DNA from: Dendrolimus kikuchii
Taxonomy: Eukaryota; Arthropoda; Insecta; Lepidoptera; Lasiocampidae
Assembly (NCBI GenBank): GCA_019925095.2
Contig: CM034392.1
Span: forward strand, 15,588,387-15,652,386
Length of the DNA: 64,000 nt
Reading direction: 5' to 3'
Each line of letters opens with the position of its first letter. The stretch's first letter is position 1. A program made the translations under genes and the position numbers. The notes beneath the pieces are model-generated. The model searched no databases and was not told the DNA's origin. It saw only the letters and a list, made by a program, of their open reading frames with translations. Positions 1 through 12,410 of the stretch are shown piece after piece.

Positions 1-365
1 AATCACGATAAAAAGTGTAAATAAAGGGTAGCAAACACCTTTTAGTCAGATGGCGGCATAACCCTTTATGAAGCCGCCGAAGCTTAGATATTTAGTTATA
101 GTTATGCTGATGGTGACGCAATCATCATGAGAAATGCCGTGAATCGAAATTGGAAAAAAAAACCTGCCTATCTTCTTTGGACAAGCGTGACGGGTACATT
201 TTTCTTTCCTTTAAAATGGACAAAGCTGTGCCTAGCTGTAAAACTATCGTGAGCTTTTCTTATTGTTTTTTCTAATTTTTATTATAAAAATAAAATAATA
301 CGGGCACTGTTAATGAAAATCTTGTTCCTATTTATTTATTAGCGAATACCTACGTAGGCACATCT

Positions 366-575
366 ATACTAATACTAATAATATTATAAAGAGGTAAGGT
401 TTGTGAGTTTGTGACGTTATAGGGGGTAATTAATCTCTGGATCTACTAAACCGATTTTAATTTTTTTTTACTGTTAGAAAGCTACGTTAACAGGGAGTGT
501 CATAGCTTATAATATCATGACGTTATATACCACGGGAGCGGGACAGAGCGCGGGTGAAACCGCGCCAGGCCGCTA
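366..575 (+). mobile_element. Helitron-like non-autonomous element
   Basis: The block starts with a TACTAAT/ATTATAAAGAGG-type sequence and ends in ...GGCCGCTAG followed by T. A CTAG 3' terminus with insertion before T is typical of lepidopteran non-autonomous Helitrons. The left boundary is approximate. No coding capacity is seen. Confidence 0.5.
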
Positions 576-859
576 GTATTATATAAGGCTCATACGCACC
601 AAAATTTAATTCAGTTATCATTTTTGACATGATAAGTTAAGCATCATGATTTATATAGATTAGCATATATGTACACTCATGTGTTACGTAGATAACTAGG
701 AAAGGGCCTTGTATAGTAAATTTAAGTTAGATTGCAGTAAAGTGCCCTGAATAGCCGAGGATGACAAATAAGAAATATACAGCTTTTTAGAAATTAACAA
801 TAACATCACACATTATCTAAAATTGTAGAGATCGAATTTCTATACAATGATAAAAAATT

Positions 860-1133
860 CTAAAAACCGAGTCAGGGGGATGTAAGAAGTGAAATAGAAC
901 TAATTTAGATTTTTTCAAATTTTGTTTCTCTGTTTGTCTGTTTATCTATCTGTCTGTCTGTTTGTACCGGTTAATCTCCGAAACGACTGGACCTATTTAA
1001 ATGAAATTTTGTATAGTGGTAGCCTATATCCCTGGTCAACATATAGAACACTTTTGATCCCGAAAAATTAAAAAGTTCCCGTGGGATAGTTAAAAAACCG
1101 CACCACGCGGATGATGTCGCGGGTATCAGCTAG
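860..1133 (+). mobile_element. Helitron-like non-autonomous element
   Basis: This block has TCTG-rich pyrimidine stretches, a 'CGAAACGACTGGACC' segment and an end at ...TATCAGCTAG followed by T. It resembles the element at 366-575 in its CTAG terminus. The left boundary is a guess. Confidence 0.45.
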
Positions 1134-1138
1134 TATAT

Positions 1139-1211
<73 letters not shown>
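1134..1211. repeat. (TA)n microsatellite
   Basis: Nearly pure TA dinucleotide run, directly after the CTAG end of the preceding Helitron-like element. Confidence 0.95.
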
Positions 1212-1214
<3 letters not shown>

Positions 1215-2262
1215 AATCATTAATATGTTGCTAGTATAAATAATAAAAATAAGCTGAAAAATTACAAAATAATATAAATAAATAAACTATTTATCATTAT
1301 AAATTTTGCCCAAAATTGTTTTACGCGCGAAGAAATTCGACACATTCGCAAACAATCTGTTATGACTCTGACGCATTAAAAAGGCGTCATCAACAACACT
1401 TTTAAAAGCCGTGTGGCATCGGAAACGATCATGTTTTGCATAATTACAATAGTTATGAATAAATATAAAAGTAATTGGTAAGAGACGGTAGTAACATTAA
1501 TTCAGTTATTAGGTTCGAATTCTGGTATGGAATAAGTAGGCTGTACACGGTTTCAAACCGCGAAGCGCCTGCGCGCCTGTGGCCTTGACCGGGCTGCGCC
1601 AAAATTTCCAGGTCGTTCACCCGCCGCGACGCCCACCGCCATTCGTTTATCTCGCATAAATAACATCTCGCACAAACAGAAAGCGACCGTATCTCAATTA
1701 CCAAAGAACTTTATTCCTTTATTTTCATTCAAAATACCGAGTTATATAAAGTCGTGTTTATGTATATCTATTATTAAAAGAAACTTGTTTATCAATAACA
1801 ACTAGGTACACACCGTGTTATGTCTTACTTATAACATCTAATACCTTATTACGTGCTGATGAAATTATGCCATCGAGAATTTTAAGAAATAAAGCACGGT
1901 TTTTACAAATAGTCAGTTGATTTTAGGATCAGCTTTAAGTATTTATAGCAATCAAATGCTTAAAGCTTTAAAGGAACTTTGTTCTAATTATTCTATAATA
2001 CTGTTTATTCTTTAGTCCCATATTTAACTACCTATAATGGTTTACGATTCGTAATTTGAATAATTTATCCCCTTTTAGCCAATTTTTTATATTAATAAAT
2101 GTTATGCGTAATACATATCCTTATAATTTAATCAGTGTTATAATCAATTTTCGTTTCAATTAGTAACGCTACAATAAAATACGTGTTAGTGGCGCCTACC
2201 TACTCTTGAGTGGCATACGTGCTTATGAAATCAATGGTCACTCTTTGGAAATGGAAATATTT
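1212..2262. other. AT-rich DNA upstream of E75A, no gene seen
   Basis: No coding exon was recognised. A short GC-rich patch lies around 1555-1640. The rest is AT-rich sequence that may hold distal E75A control elements, but I see no specific site. Confidence 0.6.
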
Positions 2263-2285
2263 CCTGTTAGTTCCCCGGAAGCGAG

Positions 2286-2293
2286 TATAAAAA
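2286..2293 (+). promoter_or_regulatory. TATA box, likely E75A promoter
   Basis: TATAAAAA lies at the edge between AT-rich upstream DNA and the GC-rich leader of E75A. A start site about 25-35 bases downstream (roughly 2315-2325) would give a leader of about 780 bases. No perfect arthropod initiator is seen at that distance; a TCACTC lies at 2338-2343, farther than usual. The assignment rests on motif and position only. Confidence 0.55.
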
Positions 2294-2315
2294 GGTAAGC
2301 AAGCGAGCGAGCCGA

Positions 2316-3098
2316 GGCGGGTCGAGGCGGCAGCGGGTCACTCCGTCACGCGGCGACCTACAGCGCTTGCCATCCATTAGCTCAATTTCGTGTTCAAGTT
2401 CACTCGCGTTCCATCACCAAAAATATTTTGGTGGTGTGACGCAACCGGCAGTGGGCTACGTCCCACTCGTACGCCCGGGCCAGCGCGCTGTCGGTGCCGC
2501 TCTCGCGCGACCTTGGCCGCGGTGAGCCGCAAGGTTCGGGTCTTCGAACTCGCACCCGAGCGGGCCGCGGGGCGCGGAGCCGACCAGCTCTCCAATCGCT
2601 CGCCGCGCACGCCTGCGCGTGCTCGCGATTGGTCCGCTGTCGTCGCGGCAATGACCTCGTAGACCGGAGTTTGAAGCGCGCCGATCCTCGCACTGAAGCA
2701 CAAACTGACAGCTCCGCCGGCCGATAGAGGCGATATTCGCTCAGCCGAATCCACTCCGCTGCCGAACCGATTGTATCGCACGGAGCTGTGATCTTTTTGC
2801 AGACTTTCACTCTTAAGGGGAGGTTCGCGCGGCACCGAGCAGGAGCGCGCGCGACACTCGCTCAGTTCGTCCATCGAGCTCGAGTGGGAAGCACGCAGCG
2901 CGTGCAGCAGTTGTATCGCGGGACGAGCGACCTTCATCCCTCGCGACGGGCTAGCCGCGCGTTTCGGTCCATGCACTCCTGTCCTATATTCGGCGACAGA
3001 CTCGCATGACGGTTTATGTTTAATAATCGTCGGTTTTCGATGTGGTTTACGTGCAGTGCAGTGAGGAGAGGACTAATAAATAGTTTTAGCTTTAACAT
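2316..3098 (+). other. GC-rich E75A 5' leader
   Basis: A GC-rich, CpG-rich block lies between the TATA box and the E75A start codon. Long frames on both strands here (for example on the - strand at 2377-2976) are arginine- and alanine-rich consequences of base composition and are not called as genes. The leader contains several upstream ATGs: a minimal one at 2651 (ATG ACC TCG TAG) and a chained cluster at 2971-3102. Confidence 0.65.
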
Positions 3099-3102
3099 AT
3101 GA
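2971..3102 (+). promoter_or_regulatory. Chain of three uORFs ending on the E75A start codon
   Basis: uORF1 (2971-3009) encodes 12 codons. Its TGA overlaps the ATG of uORF2 as ATGA at 3006-3009. uORF2 (3006-3023) encodes 5 codons and ends in TAA. uORF3 (3016-3102) encodes 28 codons and overlaps uORF2 in another frame. The uORF3 TGA overlaps the E75A start codon as ATGA at 3099-3102. This arrangement suggests start-codon control by termination and reinitiation, provided transcription starts upstream of 2971. The frames are read directly; the function is inferred. Confidence 0.5.
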
Positions 3103-3213
3103 CTTTAGTGATGTCTCCGGATAATAGTTACGGGCGCTATGACGCGCCTACGCCGGCTGACCACACTATGATCAGCCCGGTGCATAAGGAGCGGGAGCCC
3201 GAACTTCATATAG
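3099..3213 (+). CDS. E75: E75A-specific first coding exon
   Basis: The exon encodes 38 residues beginning MTLVMSPD and ending EREPELHI, plus the first base of the next Glu codon. It is the N-terminal A/B region unique to E75A. The ATG is fixed by an in-frame TAA at 3093-3095. The exon ends at a GTATAC donor (3214) in phase 1 and joins 6177, where G+AG makes Glu39. The start MTLVMSP and the HKEREPELH segment match lepidopteran E75A proteins as I recall them. The full E75A product is 700 residues with both zinc fingers. The donor is weaker than consensus. The adjacent chained uORFs suggest translational control of this isoform. Confidence 0.95.
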
Positions 3214-4734
3214 GTATACAGCTGATTGTAAACAATTCATTGATTAATGACACAACAGTTATATAATGTTTTGAAATAAATATGTTGTAACGAAAAAACA
3301 TTTTTCTTAATTTGTTTTTTAAATACAGATTTTATTACAAAATTGTCATTTACCATAAAACAATATTAAGAACAAAAATGTATTCTATAAGATCACTCTG
3401 TTATCAATATTTTTTTTAATGTTCAGGTAATGTGTGCTTTTAAAACAGGCATATATACTTCATGACGAGACAAAATTTTACGCATTATAATAACGGTATT
3501 TAATTTTACCATATGTTTATATATTAATTAAATTTACTATTTGACATATCTTATTTAAAAATAGAACCCAAATATTTATATTAGATAAACATAACATAAA
3601 CATATTTTATTAGATTACCATTTACCTAATATACACTGTTAATACCAATTTGTGAAATTAACAAATATATTTAAATAATTTATTTTAACGTAACAAAGAT
3701 GAAGCACCTATTACACCTAATTATTATAATAATATCAGGCATAAGCCCATCATTCCTTACTGATCGTAAAACTGAACTGGGATCTCCCCATTTCTGAAGA
3801 AATGGTGATTGTTAGTTCTCAAATATAAATAGCAATATCTAGGAACCGGTACCTAGAGCTTGCTATCCATTTATTTCCTTACTACTGGTTAAATTTTGAC
3901 ATAATTTCTACCAACGTGAAAATAGAAGAAGGAATAATAGTAACCCAGCAAAAGACAGCCGTTTATAAAACATATGTTCGTATTGATTTAAGCAGTAGTT
4001 CCATGCGAAAAAAGCTATTAATTTTGTGATTTATCGCTTATTAGATTAATTATATAACGTCAGCGCTACTGTTAAATTGAAAGGGGTATAATGGCAAATC
4101 CAACCAAACAATTTTCAATTGTTCACACATTCGCAGAACTAATATTTGATGGATCGATTGTTGTACCTTCAAGAAGGGTCCTCACAAAACAACTACAATT
4201 ACATAGAGTTAAATATCTGCAACTGCCAATACAAATCGATTGTGTACAAAAGAACCCCTTCATTACGGGGTGCACCCATTGATTTGACTTCGATACTTAA
4301 TGATCTTATCGCTTTCTATTAATCAATTCACATACTTTCCCATCAAATCGTTTGATAAATGAAATTGCGAAATAGTTATTTTTATTGTTACGGTAAACTA
4401 TCGAATGCAATAAGAAATCGTCATTACCTTTTCCACGGTGACGTAATAAAACTATAATAACAATAACATACTGGTGGAACGAGTCTCAGCTTCTAATAAC
4501 AGCTGTTCCAATAGACCACTTTTACTTTTCTCCCAGAAATATATGACTAGTTAGGTCGCCAGTAATACTCTACGTGTGTTTTGTAATAAATTCTATATAT
4601 TTTAGACCCCGTTTAACGATCTGTGCATCACAAGCCCCAGTTTTGTTACTTTGTTACAAACATGTAACACATATAACATAATATCGAAACATTCATGTAC
4701 AAGTAATTTGTAAATTTAATAATGCGTTAAGTCA

Positions 4735-5481
4735 ATGTGTTACTTATTCAGGAAACAAATTATGAAACGTGATTATCAACGTATATATTTACAAACAAAC
4801 ATCGCCGTGACACAAATAGCCAATGCTCAAGCGCACTTAGAAACACGGCGTGTTTTGCACCAACGGCGCGGTGCTGCGGCTGATGTTGGCGTTACGTGGC
4901 CGCAAAACTTTCTCGCGCACTTTCCTCGCCTGTTAATTGACGTAACGAACGAGCGACTCTCACACGCGCTGTTTAGAAAAACGTGCATGTTGCATCATAT
5001 GAGGAGAAATGGCTGCACGCCATTGATTCTGCTGCAACTGCACCGATTACGTGTAGCGGAGCTTTCCCCTCTCTATTGTGATCCCCACTGCACGAGCACC
5101 ATTGAATGTGGCGCTCAAAATGAAGCCGAAATCATTGTGTCGAGGGCGGCCATACGCCGCCACTACCAAAAAGAAAGTAACGCAACTATAGAAAGCGACG
5201 ACGTCGAACATCGACCCGCAGCGAGTGGTGTGCTGCCAGAAATAGAAAGTTTCATCCAAAAGGCTCGCTCCCTTAATAAACAAGCTACTGGACTACTGAA
5301 AGTGAGAGCTGTCAGGGGCACTGCCCCAACTAGTTTCCTGCTTGAGTCGACGCTCCCTACGCCTCGGGCTTCCCTCCTTTCGAGCCGATCACACATCACA
5401 TACCACCTGTTGCCGGCTTGCCGCGCTGCGGGATTCCGGCGTTGCGCTGACCCACTAACGAAATTACTTTGCCCATTATAG
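4735..5481 (+). other. Unexplained 248-codon open frame inside E75A intron 1
   Basis: An open frame of 248 codons starts at ATG 4735 and stops at 5479-5481. It is unusually long for AT-rich intron DNA. Its base composition is GC-richer than the surroundings from about 4840 onward. The product has no signal peptide, repeats or domain I recognise and no composition typical of a conserved protein. It ends without a donor matching the phase-1 junction needed to reach 6177; a GTGAGA donor-like site follows an AAA codon near 5300 but in phase 0. It could be a conserved regulatory island that happens to be open, a missed isoform exon or a transposon remnant. I do not call it a gene. Confidence 0.2.
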
Positions 5482-5647
5482 TTCTATAATTTGATACTTG
5501 CTTGATGATAATGACGCTGTACTAATTATTTATTTAATTTATACATTAGATAAGAGAACCACGTTTTGAGAGATGAGTTTCAGCTCACTCAGTAATAAAA
5601 CTTAGATAGGCCTTTTTTGGTTTATATGCATTTTAATCGCGATGAAC

Positions 5648-5660
5648 AGGTCATTGACTC
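5648..5660. promoter_or_regulatory. Candidate ecdysone-response-like inverted repeat (IR-1)
   Basis: The sequence AGGTCATTGACTC is an imperfect inverted repeat with one-base spacing, close to the ecdysone-receptor consensus RGKTCANTGAMCY. The left half-site is perfect and the right is degenerate. It lies in intron 1 of E75A, where ecdysone control would be expected. A single imperfect site can arise by chance. Confidence 0.3.
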
Positions 5661-6106
5661 TATCTAACCAGAGTAGGGAGACACAGCACTTTCTAAAATA
5701 ACTATTCAGTGTCACCTTGACGCACGCAACAATTAGTTGCGTCACTGATTTCATTAGTGACTCCTTTGTTTTGTGTCAAATTTAATCGCATGGACACAGT
5801 AACATTTACATTCCTATTGACTCTTTTCAACTTACGTGTGTATGTTACGTGCCAAATCTGTCTATCACCAAAATTTATCCGGATCATACGTGTTCTTATG
5901 AAAAACCTACAATTTCTTCATAAAAAATGAATTCCAAAGCCAGCAATGGGTGTTTATAATCGATTTTATGAGTTTTTTACAACCACGATAAGGTCGATAT
6001 GGTAATAAATCACGTGTACTCGTGCAAATGTTTAGTTATACATTGGCAATTATTACAACTCAGGATGTTTGCAACCTGTTACGTAGAATTCTTCGAAAGC
6101 CTATAA

Positions 6107-6286
<180 letters not shown>

Positions 6287-9200
6287 TAATAAACATTATA
6301 AGAGCTGTCTCTAAAATGCTCACCAGCATCTATATAGATTAATAACCTTGTACTATTGCCACCATCACCACTCAATATATATTTTTAGAAGCATATTCGT
6401 AAAATTCTGATTCTATTATGACAAACACGCGGGTACTTTTGGCATTTCGTAGTAGCAGGAAGTATACCGGTAGGTGACAGAGTCCCCTCCTCTTCGGGCG
6501 ACTTCTCTCGAGGTCCAATTGCTGCACAAGCACCAAGGTCGCCGCATGCGGAAGACAATCTCTGCATTAAACGAACAAAGCACGACCAGATGACCTTATT
6601 TACTTGCGACATGTAAATCCAATTTAAAGTCTAAACCGTCTCTAGTTCACGCTATAAAAACGAATAAAAAGTTATCGTGTCAGCTTTGGGTTGAACTTGT
6701 AAGTGGTTTGGGTCGTGTGTTGTGTACCTGCCGCGTGACCGACCGGACAGCCCTCAAAACTCCGTAGATACCGGTCCCGGTACAAATCACATGTAAAAAT
6801 ATATTATTATTATAATTTTAAATACGTGGCGCTCGCTCCTTGCCGTACGATTTCAGAGCAGTATAATATGCTGCACATTAGAAAACGCGTAAATAGATTT
6901 TAGTGTTGTAGAAGCCCACGATAGTCACTTAACATCAAGCATGGAAGAAAAATACACAATCGCTCCATAAAAACGTTACTCTTCAAGCTCTTAATCCCTA
7001 TGTAACTAGATGGCGTCATAGGTGATTCTTATGATAGTTTCCTTCACTCAGCTCGTGGTTGTAACATGTCTAATAAATATTGTTTTAATAGTCTAATTAA
7101 TAACGACTTATCCAGATAGAATTAATCTATCACATTAGTGTTTTATTGAAATGTATATATCTATATAATTCACGTTACCTTCTAGTAGAGATCAATGGCC
7201 CATTGGTATATATTCCCGACAGTTCATTTGCCTTATTATCGGTTAAAATTTGACTTAGTATGTATATAGTATGAAAAAACAATACTATGGACTGGAAATA
7301 ACAATCGTGCAATATAATAATACATCTTTGTAAAAGCTCCCATACCGTCCGATTCTATTGTTGGCGAGAGGGTGCCACTAGTCAGTCTTCCTTTGCAGTT
7401 TGATACAGAAAACACCCATCGAGACAATCAACCGATTTTGTATCATTAGAAAGTTATTTTGTAGCTTAAATAAGCCAAAAATATGAAGTTTTTACAAGCT
7501 TCAATGTGTTTTCAATTTCATCCTAATATTTAGATGAGTAAAATTTCCCAAAGACGTATGTAAACGTACGATGAATCTAAACTAGTGACATCTAACGAAC
7601 AAAGTGCAATTAATCATCAAGACAACACACCAAAATTACCTGTAGCTAGAGATCTACTTCCATGATAATAATAATTGCTAAATGTGTTAAGAAAATGTCA
7701 AATTATTTATCGATTGTAAATTTATTGATGAGCTCTAATTTCTTTTCATTGTCATTTTACACTTGGCTGTAGTTAACGTGTCTTGGTGTTGAAAAAGTAA
7801 TCTGATAGCATCTGTTTGTGATATTAATGCAATGGAGACTGTAAAATATTTTTTAAATAATATTATAATCTGTAAAAATCTGTAAGTGGTATTATATAAA
7901 AGCTGAGAGCCGAATCTCTTGTCGCGTCCTCTGGGAATGTTAAGAGATGAGTTACATTATTTACTAGACGATTGGCATTTCTAGTATACATTTAATTAAA
8001 AATCAATTTAATTATCATTATTCTTATAAACATAATTATATCGAAGTAAAAATTAAAAACTTACATTTGCGTAACTTTTTAAATATGTTTTAGAAATCAT
8101 AACACTAAACATATCCGTTAAAAAGAATAGTCGAGTCTCACGTATTTATTCACTGCAAACTAGCGAAAGCAGAAAATTACGTGATCGGTGAACGTTCAAG
8201 AGCAGTGCATTGGTCATTTACATTACTTCCTCATACGTATATAATACCTATCACTCAATCTAAACTGTTTGTATTTATAGATTTCTATTTTACGATATGT
8301 GTTAGACTATTTAAGGTTATTATAACTGAAATTTAAATATAAAGGGTTTCTAATGACCTTAGGCAAAGGACTTTCTCGCATGCGCGAAAGCGTTCCAAGG
8401 AACCAAACCGTACAGTGTAAGTGTATCGTAAACAAGTTTTAGCTTTTTCAAGTTCATTCAGGGCCGTCACTGGGACAAAGCGTCTCTGTCCTTCATACCG
8501 AGATGCTAACGTCTGGGTAGGTAGGGTACATTGTGCATAAAACACGTATAGATATTTACAAAATAAAACTAAATAACTATACAAGAATTCATTATTTTAC
8601 ATTAAAAGATAAAAACGTACTTTACATTGTAATTGAATATAATTAATTATTGTAAGCAAGTCCACTTATTACTATTATTATACAATTTGTTTTTTTTTTA
8701 AAGTACATTGGTACCAGATTACTTACTCCCATTGTTACAGTGCATCAACATAAGAATATGCAATTTATTTGTATTTTTAATGAACGCTACATTAAAAATA
8801 ATACGTAAAAATTTAGCTCTTAATCCACAAGCGCCAGCTAGTGACTTAACAAAAAACAGCTAGGTAATAGTTGCGCTATTCGTCGGTAGATGGCGTCACC
8901 GAATCGTAACATTTAATACTACGGTGCTGCCACCACGCTAAATAGCTAAGTATAGAAAAGCAAATGAATGAATGACGAGCCTTTGTATACGTTGCAGTGA
9001 GGTGCGGGGCATTCGACCGTACGCATTAATGTCAACGAACTCAAAGTGGTTACAACTTATTTATTGTAAGATAATAAGTTTTATATTAATGGGAACAGGC
9101 GTGTAATTCTTTATTTTAAATTTTATGCATGTTTAACAAATATCTAAATATGTTTAATAGATATGTTGAATTTACGACATAGTAATTAAATAAAACCAGG

Positions 9201-9424
9201 CAGTATAATATACATAGCATAACTTTTAATTAATCACAATTAGGTATGAAAATATTTTCGTCCTCGTTTTGCCGATGCTGTAACAATAGATCTAGATTTT
9301 CACATTGCTATTATTTTGTATTCGAACTAGTAACCCAAAACGCTTATCATTTCGATAGCAATATTATTTGCATTTCCAAAATCGAATAAAACAGTTAGCA
9401 GATTTGTATTTATGTTATTTGGCA

Positions 9425-9660
9425 GAGGCGCGCCATATTCAACACGGTGTATTATTATTTATTGTGAGTTCTTTGTTCTTTGTGGCCGACATAATTTCCG
9501 CGTGTTGTGGGTCGCTTATTTTTCGGCACCAATCTGCGCGCGGTGCAGGGCGCGGACGTCGACCCCGAGCTAGAGGCGCGCTCCGGCGTCGCTCGCCGCT
9601 CGCCGCGCACCGCCTCTCCTCGCCGTAAACAACTTTTACGGGCAACCAATGTACGCGCTA
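9425..9660. promoter_or_regulatory. GC-rich CpG island in E75 intron 2
   Basis: An abrupt GC-rich, CpG-dense segment sits within AT-rich intron. Overlapping open frames occur on both strands but are arginine-rich and without domains, so composition is the likely cause. It may be an enhancer or an unrecognised alternative promoter or leader. No start codon followed by a convincing donor of the right phase was seen. Confidence 0.35.
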
Positions 9661-11279
9661 CGTGAACGTAACCCACATTACTTTTGAACTGTCCGCTCAA
9701 AAGTTCGTTGATCCCTTAGCGGTCATATTTATTGAGAACATCGCACGGTGACTGTTGCGTTTGCGTTTATGATTTCCTGTTAATGGCGCTGTTTTGTGTT
9801 GAACAGAATGTTGCTAATTAAGAACCCAATCGTTCCGTCAGGCCAAATTTGGAGATATATAAATATACACAAGGAAAAAGTAATAAAAATTAGGTATAAT
9901 ACATTGAAAACTAATAATGGTACTGATTTTTTTATTTAGTATTGTTATCTTCAAGGATATGTCAACCTTCTTAGACAATACTATTTGATACACTAACAAG
10001 AAATTTAAAAAAATTGCATAGTGTTCTCTCTCCGTCATTCGTATAGTATAGATTATATACTATAAAATACATGTAGACTATAAAAATAACTGGAATTGTC
10101 CAGTTTTTTTTTAAATAGCTTCAGTGTGAACACGGCATTTTTACAATTTTATAATATTATAAATGCATAAAACATACTCAATTTTATATGATATGGGGTT
10201 CTTCAAATAATGTTTAATAATATTTCTTGAAAGCTGGCATAATTTGGTAACACCGCTGCTGTTGGAAATGTCCATAGGCGATGGTAAGCACATTCTGTAC
10301 GGTGGAGTATTAGTCTACCTGCGGTACTCCTGCTATAGAAATGAAATAAAAAGTGTTGTTAAATATAATATTTAAAAAAAAATCAAGATCGGAATTTATA
10401 TTTATGTATACTATAGTCTGTGAAAAATAGTGATATAGGTAGAATATAGATTAATATATAATAGTAATATATGCTCTATCTATGTATGTACCGATATCAA
10501 TTAAAGTGATAACGTAACTGCAATTTTTTTTAAAACTGCATATAGTGTTGGTTATCAAACAGATAATAAACCATATGAAATATTTATGACTTAATACGGA
10601 TAGCCAATTCGAGTAACGTCCAATCAATCAATCATAGTAACTGCTTGTTTCAATAAACTCGAACTGTTGTCTATCGCCGTATGAATAACGATTACGCATT
10701 ACCTATTGGGATTACGTTCATACTAAAAATAAAATCGCGATACGTGAACGGGAAATGAATCACTGGTGTGGTGGATTGTTGAGTCAGACGCTTATCAAAT
10801 AAACATCTGCGCACCGGCAAGCACGTCGCGCTCTATGAACTGTTAGCTTGTGGCTAGTATGACCTACAAGGACTATAAACCTGCAGACAGAATATTTAGT
10901 TTGAAAATCAGTCGATCAAGCTGATAGCCACATTGGACGTCAAAACTTCGAAGTTTTATAATATCGTTGACGATTACTTTTTGAAAACTAAAGAATAGAC
11001 ATTATCATTATATAAATATTATTATTATTGTCTGCCGATTATTATTAGACAATATTGATTCACAAACAAAGTGCTTTAAACAATTCGTGTCTTTTCATTT
11101 GATCCTGTAGTTAAAGGTATATTAAAATATTATATTAATATACATCAATAATCCTACATAAACATTTCTGGGTTAAAAAAAATGTAAAATATTGCTCCTT
11201 TTTGATAATTAAAATAATTTTGATAATAACAGCCTATTTCTAGGAGAAGAACGGACAGTATACCCGTATATATATATAA

Positions 11280-11530
11280 TAATAAAATACAATTATTAAA
11301 TCACTAAAACTTCGCCCTGCAGGTCAAACCCTGGGAGGGAGCTGTAGCTCTGTTTTACTTAAATAAAAATTAAATTAGATTTTTTATGTACACATATAAA
11401 CCTTCAGTAGAAAATGATGTAACTGTTGGTAAAAACCGCTTCATAATCCGTTGCGTGATTTAAGAGGAGTTGCGGATATACAAACAGACAGACGCGGAAA
11501 GCGACTTTGTTTTGTAAATACATTTATATA
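11280..11530 (+). repeat. Interspersed repeat, Helitron-related family
   Basis: The segment contains AACCTTC, ATCCGTTGCGTGATTTAAG, ACAGACAGACGCGG and GCGACTTTGTTTTGT. The same order of motifs occurs at 41477-41600, showing two copies of one family. The limits are approximate. Confidence 0.45.
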
Positions 11531-12399
11531 TTTTTAAAGTGTCAAATATTTGCATTTGTCGAATAATGTACAAATATAAGAATATTTTTACGTCGTCGGC
11601 GAGATATTGTAATTTATGTCCACTTTAATTCTAAATGTTTCCTGAGCAGATTAATTTCGCATGTATTCTAAAAATTCTAGCAAGTTTGCAAAGCCTTGTC
11701 TTGCTAATCGATTGTGCTTCTAGAATGTGCTGGATCGCGACTCGCGATGCGTCAGCACGTTTTGAACTCAGTCGGTTTTAGCGGAGTCGTTGTCCGCGAA
11801 ACCGTTAGCCATCGTCGCCGCACCGCGGCCACGCTCCTCGCACCTCTCTGCCAAATAGCCAAAATCAAACACACGGTAATCAATGCGTTTAATATAAATC
11901 CGTGATTTTGAATTTGAATTTAATATCCAGAAGATTGATGAAACAGATACTGTTATTACGACGAATATACCTAACATTAAATATTTAAATATATAATAAA
12001 ATTAAAGTGTTTTACATTATTCTATCTAAAGTTTCATTAATAATATTTACTGACAAAATACCGAGAACAAGTCACCGAGACAAACAGGATTCATAAAGTT
12101 ACTCAAACCAATTATCCAAGCCTTCTGTTTCTTACAGTTTATAAAGATAATAATTACACTAAAGACATAAATAATTTGTAATACACAAATATATGGTGTA
12201 TAATTTAAAATACAGCTACAAATTTTAAAACAAAAGTCAAATTAGGGGCAAGCCTGTATATAATCAATAAGGCGTTTGAAAAACTAATCAAAAATTAAAC
12301 ATCAGTTAGTTTACGTAAAGACAGCAATTAAATAATATTTGGTCGTTTTAACATGAATTAGTAGAACAGAAAAAAACTTTAAAACTAATTTATGACGGC

Positions 12400-12410
12400 T
12401 AACTGGGTCA
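12400..12410 (+). promoter_or_regulatory. Candidate Rev-erb/E75-type monomer site
   Basis: TAACTGGGTCA matches the WAWNTRGGTCA response element bound by NR1D receptors. About one such match is expected by chance in a window this size, so support is weak. If real, it would allow E75A to act on its own gene. Confidence 0.2.

Noticed and set aside
2377..2976. Long - strand frame (199 codons) and overlapping frames in the E75A leader
   Set aside because: Arginine-rich product without domains, open on several frames and both strands because of GC-rich composition, and antisense to the E75A leader.
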